From ZC4RG36 sp964652205 (GTDB lineage Bacteria; Chloroflexota; Anaerolineae; Aggregatilineales; Phototrophicaceae), in the NCBI GenBank assembly GCA_964652205.1, contig CAZZAO010000167.1, positions 1 to 9,718 on the forward strand: a stretch of 9,718 nucleotides of DNA, written 5' to 3'. Shown here piece after piece: positions 6,269-9,718 of this stretch. The notes below the pieces were generated by a model that worked only from the letters and a program-made list of their open reading frames with translations, ran no database searches and had not been told where the DNA came from. Both the position numbers and the translations under genes were made by a program. Within the stretch, counting starts at the first letter, position 1; every line of letters starts with the position of its first letter.

Positions 6269-8119
6269 TTACTTCTGCTCCTGTCGGGTAATCTGGGCGT
6301 AAATCCAGCGGGCGGTCATGGGCAGCGTGTCGCCGAGCGCCAGCGACACCATGTGGGTGGTGTCCTGAGCGATTTCCATTCGCAGAATCTGGTGAAGCTG
6401 GCCGTCGAAGTCGTTCTCGATCACGTAGACATGCTCGTGCTTGAGCGCGAACTCGTGGACTGATTCGGCCAGCGGCAGCGCGCGGACGCGCAGGTAGTTG
6501 GTTTCGACGCCGTCGTGCGCCAGACGCACGCGCGCTTCGACAATCGCCGGATCGTTCGAGCCGAACGAGATGATGCCGATCTTTCGGGCGGGGTCGAAGT
6601 CGATTTCGGGCTGCGGCAGCAGCGTGCGCGCGCTTTCAATCTTGGTGCGCAGACGCTCCATGTTGCTCACCCAGTCGTCGCTGCGCTCGCTGTAGGTGGC
6701 GCGCTCGTTATGGCCGGTTCCGCGGGTGAAGTAGGCGGCGCGGGGATGGTCGGTGCCGGGGACGGTGCGATACGGCACGCCGTCGCCGTCATAGTCCTTG
6801 TAGCGATACCACTCGCCATGTTCGGCGAAAAATTCTTCGAGCGCGACCTTATCGAGCGTCTTGCCCCGGTTGATCGGCTCGGTCGGGTACTCGAAGGGAT
6901 CGCTCATCCACAGGTTCATGCCGAGGTCGAGATCGCTCATCACAAAGACCAGCGTTTGCAGCGCTTCGGCGTACTCGAAGGCGCGCCAGCCGAACTCGAA
7001 GCACTCGGCGACGCTGCCGGGCAGCAGGATCGGGTGACGGCTGTCACCGTGGCCGAGGAAGTAGGTCGGCAGCAGGTCGCCCTGGCTGGTGCGGGTCGGC
7101 AGGCCGGTGCTCGGCCCCATACGTGTGATGTCCCAGATGACCGAGGGAATTTCGGCGAAATAGGCCATCCCGGCAAACTCCGACATCAGACTGATTCCGG
7201 GGCCGCTGGTCGCGGTCATGGCGCGCGCGCCTGCCCAGCCTGCGCCGACGACCATGCCGATAGCCGCCAGCTCGTCTTCCGCCTGAATGATGGCGACGGT
7301 GTTCTTGCCGGTTTCGGGGTCGGTGCGGATATCCTTGTGATCCATGATGCCGTCGATCAGGCTGGTCGAGGGCGTGATCGGATACCAGGCGACGACCGAT
7401 ACGCCGCCGAACAGCGCGCCGAGCGCGCCCGACTCGTTGCCGTCGATCAGGATTTTGCCTTCGGTCATGCTCGGAACCATCGGCGCGAAGCGATACGGGT
7501 CGGTCTTGGTCAGGTTGGCCTGACACCACTCGTAGGCCAGATTGATCACATTCATGTTCATGGTGGCGGGCTTCTGCTTGCCACTGAACGAGTCGAGCAG
7601 CGCGTCGGAAACGATGTCGAGCGGCAGGCCGAACAGGAAGGCCACCGCGCCGACGTAGGTCATGTTGCCGATCCGGTCGCGGAAGTCGGTCGGAATGTCG
7701 GCCTGAGCGACCAGTTGCTTCATGGGAATCTGATAGTAGGTGATGTCACTGCGGCTTTCGCCCCACTTCCATTCCGCCGGGATGATGCAGACGCCGCCGG
7801 GGGGCAGGTTGAGGATGTCTTCCGCCGCCGTGTCTTGATTGAAGACGATGGCGATTTCGGTCGTCGCGCGGCGCGCAATGTAGCCGTCCTTGCTGGCGCG
7901 GATGGTGTACCACGTCGGCAGGCCCTTGATGTTCGACGGGAACAGGTTCTTGCCGCTGACGGGAATACCCATCTTGAACAGCGAACGGATCAGCACCTGA
8001 TTCGAGGTCTGGCTGCCGGAGCCATTCTTGGTCGCAACCATGATGGCAAAGTCATTGACGTCCGGCTTGAAGCCCCCATACTGGTTGGTCATTGGCTCGG
8101 TCTGGATGTTGGTTGCCAT
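6269..8119 (-). CDS. korA: 2-oxoacid:ferredoxin oxidoreductase alpha subunit with fused gamma domain
   Basis: This 616-residue partner of KorB carries two domains. The gamma domain (about 22-190) begins with the KNGSGSQTSNQ region and includes KNLFPSNIKGLPTW. It is followed by the pyrimidine-binding alpha domain (about 225-410) with YPITPST at 246-252, EDELAAIGM, GARAMTATSGPGISLM and GPSTGLPT. The C-terminal part (about 510-616) matches transketolase domain II in position, with IENDFDGQL late in it. No ferredoxin-like cysteine motifs are present, so an external ferredoxin must accept the electrons. The frame could begin at a GTG at 8224, but that start has AAGGA directly against it, too close to work, and the extra 35 residues look non-conserved. 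The ATG at 8119 has AGGAG 14 bases upstream, which is long but acceptable. A later ATG at 8092 lacks any binding site. Regulator, korA and korB form one likely operon. Confidence 0.92.
   Translation of the reverse strand: MATNIQTEPMTNQYGGFKPDVNDFAIMVATKNGSGSQTSNQVLIRSLFKMGIPVSGKNLFPSNIKGLPTWYTIRASKDGYIARRATTEIAIVFNQDTAAEDILNLPPGGVCIIPAEWKWGESRSDITYYQIPMKQLVAQADIPTDFRDRIGNMTYVGAVAFLFGLPLDIVSDALLDSFSGKQKPATMNMNVINLAYEWCQANLTKTDPYRFAPMVPSMTEGKILIDGNESGALGALFGGVSVVAWYPITPSTSLIDGIMDHKDIRTDPETGKNTVAIIQAEDELAAIGMVVGAGWAGARAMTATSGPGISLMSEFAGMAYFAEIPSVIWDITRMGPSTGLPTRTSQGDLLPTYFLGHGDSRHPILLPGSVAECFEFGWRAFEYAEALQTLVFVMSDLDLGMNLWMSDPFEYPTEPINRGKTLDKVALEEFFAEHGEWYRYKDYDGDGVPYRTVPGTDHPRAAYFTRGTGHNERATYSERSDDWVSNMERLRTKIESARTLLPQPEIDFDPARKIGIISFGSNDPAIVEARVRLAHDGVETNYLRVRALPLAESVHEFALKHEHVYVIENDFDGQLHQILRMEIAQDTTHMVSLALGDTLPMTARWIYAQITRQEQK
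6278..6282 (-). promoter_or_regulatory. Ribosome binding site of korB, inside the end of korA
   Basis: AGGAG on the minus strand lies 10 bases before the korB ATG and within the last codons of korA. With a junction of TAA, one base, then ATG, this fits coupled translation and equal subunit supply. Confidence 0.7.
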
Positions 8120-8227
8120 AATCCCTGAAGTTGCTCCTCTGATAGACGAATGGGATGCCCCGGAACCTGAAGCCGGGAGCATGATTGAGCGCAAGGGCGG
8201 AACAGAAAGGGTCGGGTTAAACACTCC
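8120..8227 (-). other. Leader between the GntR regulator and korA
   Basis: About 108 bases separate the regulator stop from the preferred korA start. AGGAG at 8134-8138 (14 bases before the ATG) is the likely ribosome binding site. The sequence is open in the korA frame from a GTG at 8224, three bases after the regulator stop codon, so a longer KorA cannot be fully excluded. A weak 5-bp hairpin (CCCGG and CCGGG around 9 bases) lies within it. No internal promoter is clear. Confidence 0.5.
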
Positions 8228-8965
8228 TTACTTAAAATGATTATTTTCGCGCGTGCTGGTTTCAGGCGCGGGTTCGCCGTCGAGCGCGCGTGGCTCGTGG
8301 CGCAGCAGGCGGGTGTGCTCGACGAACAGGGTCTGCGCGCGGTCGAAATCACCGGCACAGATGGCGTCGAGAATATGCTCGTGGTAGTCCCAGACCGATT
8401 GATGATAGGCGTAGTCAGCGTAGCGGTTCGGCTCGGTCGCGGCGTAGGCGTCCCAGTAGGCTTCGAGCAGGCCGAGGACGAACGGGTTGTCGAGGTGGTT
8501 AAAGACGGTCAGGTGGAACTGGCGGTGTTCGTCGTTGGGGATGCGGATGAAGTGGCCCTTGAGCTTCTCGCGCGCCGAGTCGACACAGGCGCGCATCGTC
8601 GCCCGGTCGTCGTCGGTCAATGTGGAGCAGGCTTCGTGCCAGAAGGCTGACTCGATGTGGTTACGCAGCGCGGTAAACGACTCGAAATTGTACGGGTCGA
8701 GCGCCAGCGCATAGAACAGGCTCAGGCGGACTGCCGGCGCGAAGCTGTAGTCCTTCATGCGCATCCCGGTCTTGGAGCGCACTTCGACCAGACCGAGCGC
8801 GCGGGCGACTTCTAGCTGCTCGCGCACCTTGCTGATGCTGATGCCGAGGTGGTCTTTGTCTTGCAGCTCGTTGATGGTGGGGAGACGGTCGCCGGGGTGG
8901 AACTGATTCTCGACGAAGTATCTCAGCAGGTCATAATCACTATCAAGGAATGCCACGGCAGCCAT
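8228..8965 (-). CDS. GntR-family transcriptional regulator, FadR/FCD type
   Basis: This 245-residue DNA-binding regulator is probably the control protein of the korAB genes. A winged helix-turn-helix spans about 8-75 (PGDRLPTINELQ, then ISKVREQLEVARALGLVEVR, with the wing near KTGMRM). The ligand-binding FCD helical bundle covers about 93-222. Its usual metal/ligand residues appear as His151 in RQFHLTVF, His196 in WDYHEHILDAI and His217 in FVEHTRLL. The position usually Asp in D..FH is His147 here. FCD regulators bind small organic acids, often with a metal ion, and release DNA on binding. The tail after 223 is polar and probably disordered. The start ATG has only a weak TAGG upstream. The gene has its own strong-looking promoter and is first in the predicted three-gene operon, which suggests autoregulation. 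A 2-oxoacid or related acid as ligand is inference from neighbours. Confidence 0.9.
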   Translation of the reverse strand: MAAVAFLDSDYDLLRYFVENQFHPGDRLPTINELQDKDHLGISISKVREQLEVARALGLVEVRSKTGMRMKDYSFAPAVRLSLFYALALDPYNFESFTALRNHIESAFWHEACSTLTDDDRATMRACVDSAREKLKGHFIRIPNDEHRQFHLTVFNHLDNPFVLGLLEAYWDAYAATEPNRYADYAYHQSVWDYHEHILDAICAGDFDRAQTLFVEHTRLLRHEPRALDGEPAPETSTRENNHFK

Positions 8966-8977
8966 GCCTATTCATCA

Positions 8978-8985
8978 GATTAATC
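8978..8985. promoter_or_regulatory. Palindrome GATTAATC in the regulator leader, candidate operator
   Basis: A perfect 8-bp palindrome lies between the predicted transcription start (near 8999) and the regulator ATG at 8965. GntR proteins bind short dyads and often regulate themselves, so this is one candidate site. It is short enough to be chance. Confidence 0.3.
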
Positions 8986-9005
8986 ATATTTATACGACTG
9001 AACTG

Positions 9006-9034
9006 ATCTTAGCATAGTAACCAAATCTTGTCCA
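9006..9034 (-). promoter_or_regulatory. Predicted sigma-70 promoter of the regulator-korA-korB operon
   Basis: On the minus strand, TGGACA (9029-9034) and TAAGAT (9006-9011) are separated by exactly 17 bases, and TGC just before the -10 makes an extended -10 element. Transcription should start near 8999, leaving a leader of about 34 bases. An inverted repeat, CTTGTC at 9027-9032 and GACAAG at 9054-9059, has one arm over the -35 box. It may be an operator, although the 21-base spacer is long for a GntR site. The rest of 9060-9252 shows no gene. Confidence 0.65.
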
Positions 9035-9252
9035 TTAACATTCGTCACATTTAGACAAGCGGCGAGATTAGAGAAAAAAGGCGCGAATGGAATCGGGATA
9101 AATGAAGCGTGGAATCGAAACCGGACGGCGACCAGGTGCAGGCGCGCTGTCCAATGATTGAGCGATGCGATCAAGGCTCTGACGCGGTTTGCGCCGACCG
9201 TTCGGGTGGTTAGCAGGCGCAGACCGGCAGGGGTGAAGCGTTTCGATTGACG

Positions 9253-9591
9253 CTACTTCCCCTTCAGTCGAATAGAAACGACCTCGCTGCCGCTTTCGTT
9301 CTTAGGTTTCCTGACTTCTAGCAGGCCAGGGAGATCCTCGACCAGGTGTAAAAGTCGTTTATGTCCATAAGTGCGTGAGTCGAAGCCGGGATCAAGCTGA
9401 CGCAGGGAACTGCCGACCGCTGCCAGCAGCGCCCAGCCATCGTCCTGCATCGTTGAGTCGAGCGCTGCCTGAAAGAGATTGCGCAAACGATTCATGGTTG
9501 CTTTACTTTTGACTTTATTTACGGTCGTGGCAGCGCTGGCGGGCACAGGAACAGCAGTTTGTGTGCCGGAGTCGACTCCGTGCGCGTCCAC
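9253..9591 (-). CDS. OST-HTH/LOTUS-domain protein, possibly the C-terminal remnant of a NYN-LOTUS protein
   Basis: From the GTG at 9591 this is 112 residues. A Thr/Pro/Ala/Val-rich stretch (1-32) is followed by a single LOTUS (OST-HTH) winged-helix domain (about 33-110). It shows the family pattern DDGWALLAAVGSSLRQLDP, then SRTYGHKRLLHLVEDLP and a closing strand VVSIRLK. LOTUS domains bind RNA (reported for G-rich RNA) and in bacteria usually form the C-terminus of proteins with an N-terminal NYN nuclease domain. Here the frame stays open upstream to a TGA at 9677-9679, and the added residues still look like such a linker, beginning RLSTENLQP. No start there has a good ribosome binding site. 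Starts at 9591 (GTG) and 9495 (ATG, which keeps the whole domain) are equally weak. It may be a free-standing LOTUS protein or a degraded NYN-LOTUS gene. Confidence 0.65.
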   Translation of the reverse strand: MDAHGVDSGTQTAVPVPASAATTVNKVKSKATMNRLRNLFQAALDSTMQDDGWALLAAVGSSLRQLDPGFDSRTYGHKRLLHLVEDLPGLLEVRKPKNESGSEVVSIRLKGK

Positions 9592-9718
9592 TGGCGGCGC
9601 CAGTTCCGGGAGTATAGAAACGGTGGTTTGTGGGCTGGTGTCGGTGACTGGTTGCAGGTTTTCAGTAGATAACCTTCAAAATAGGCGCAAATAGGCTAAA
9701 CTAGCGGACATGATTATG

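Noticed and set aside
6515..8128. 537-codon plus-strand open frame
   Set aside because: It is antisense to korA, whose family motifs run the whole length. The repetitive Val/Gly/Asp/Arg composition has no recognisable domain.
8980..9174. 64-codon minus-strand ORF upstream of the GntR gene
   Set aside because: It runs through the predicted promoter of the regulator and has no recognisable domain.
9479..9694. Plus-strand ORF (TTG start) whose N-terminus looks like a signal peptide (MRKRFMVALLL...)
   Set aside because: It is antisense to the LOTUS ORF and its linker and has no clear ribosome binding site; the rest is Ser/Thr/Gly/Cys-rich without a known domain. The resemblance is striking, so it is kept here as a low-probability alternative.
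1..9718. Search for CRISPR arrays, tRNA genes, transposases, phage or defence genes
   Set aside because: No regularly spaced repeats, tRNA-like cloverleaf, transposase motif or defence-type domain was seen on either strand by reading.

Overview
The window is ordinary-looking bacterial chromosome with moderately high GC, AGGAG-type ribosome binding sites and sigma-70-like promoters. A Chloroflexota (Anaerolineae-like) host is my best guess. The grounds are the style of the KorA/KorB pair, the GntR-FCD regulator next to it, and a dispersed C-rich/G-rich hairpin repeat of a kind I associate with that phylum. This placement is inference from remembered family features, not a measured result.

Layout. 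(1) 1-2223, minus strand: a SERCA-like P-type Ca2+ ATPase, cut by the left window edge inside transmembrane segment M6. (2) 2224-2766: a divergent intergenic region with a good plus-strand promoter, two small dyads near it, and a chain of three mini-ORFs joined by ATGA overlaps. (3) 2767-4989, plus: a soluble histidine kinase with three PAS domains and no response regulator next to it. (4) 4990-5232: a convergent gap with a perfect 15-bp terminator-like hairpin and the dispersed repeat. (5) 8965-5233, minus: a compact three-gene unit made of a GntR/FCD regulator, korA (gamma-alpha fusion) and korB. It is preceded by a promoter with a 17-bp spacer and an extended -10. (6) 9253-9591, minus: a small ORF that is essentially one OST-HTH/LOTUS domain. 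Its expected NYN nuclease partner is not readable in the last 127 bases.

How the genes fit together. The regulator-korA-korB block reads as one transcript: a predicted organic-acid-sensing repressor controls a two-subunit, thiamine-diphosphate and iron-sulfur 2-oxoacid:ferredoxin oxidoreductase that would replace the 2-oxoglutarate dehydrogenase step (or a related 2-oxoacid step). The ATPase and the kinase are divergently transcribed and share a control region, but nothing shows a functional link between them. I see no CRISPR array, tRNA, rRNA, insertion sequence or defence cassette. The points most worth a second look are the leader of the kinase gene and the orphan LOTUS-domain ORF.
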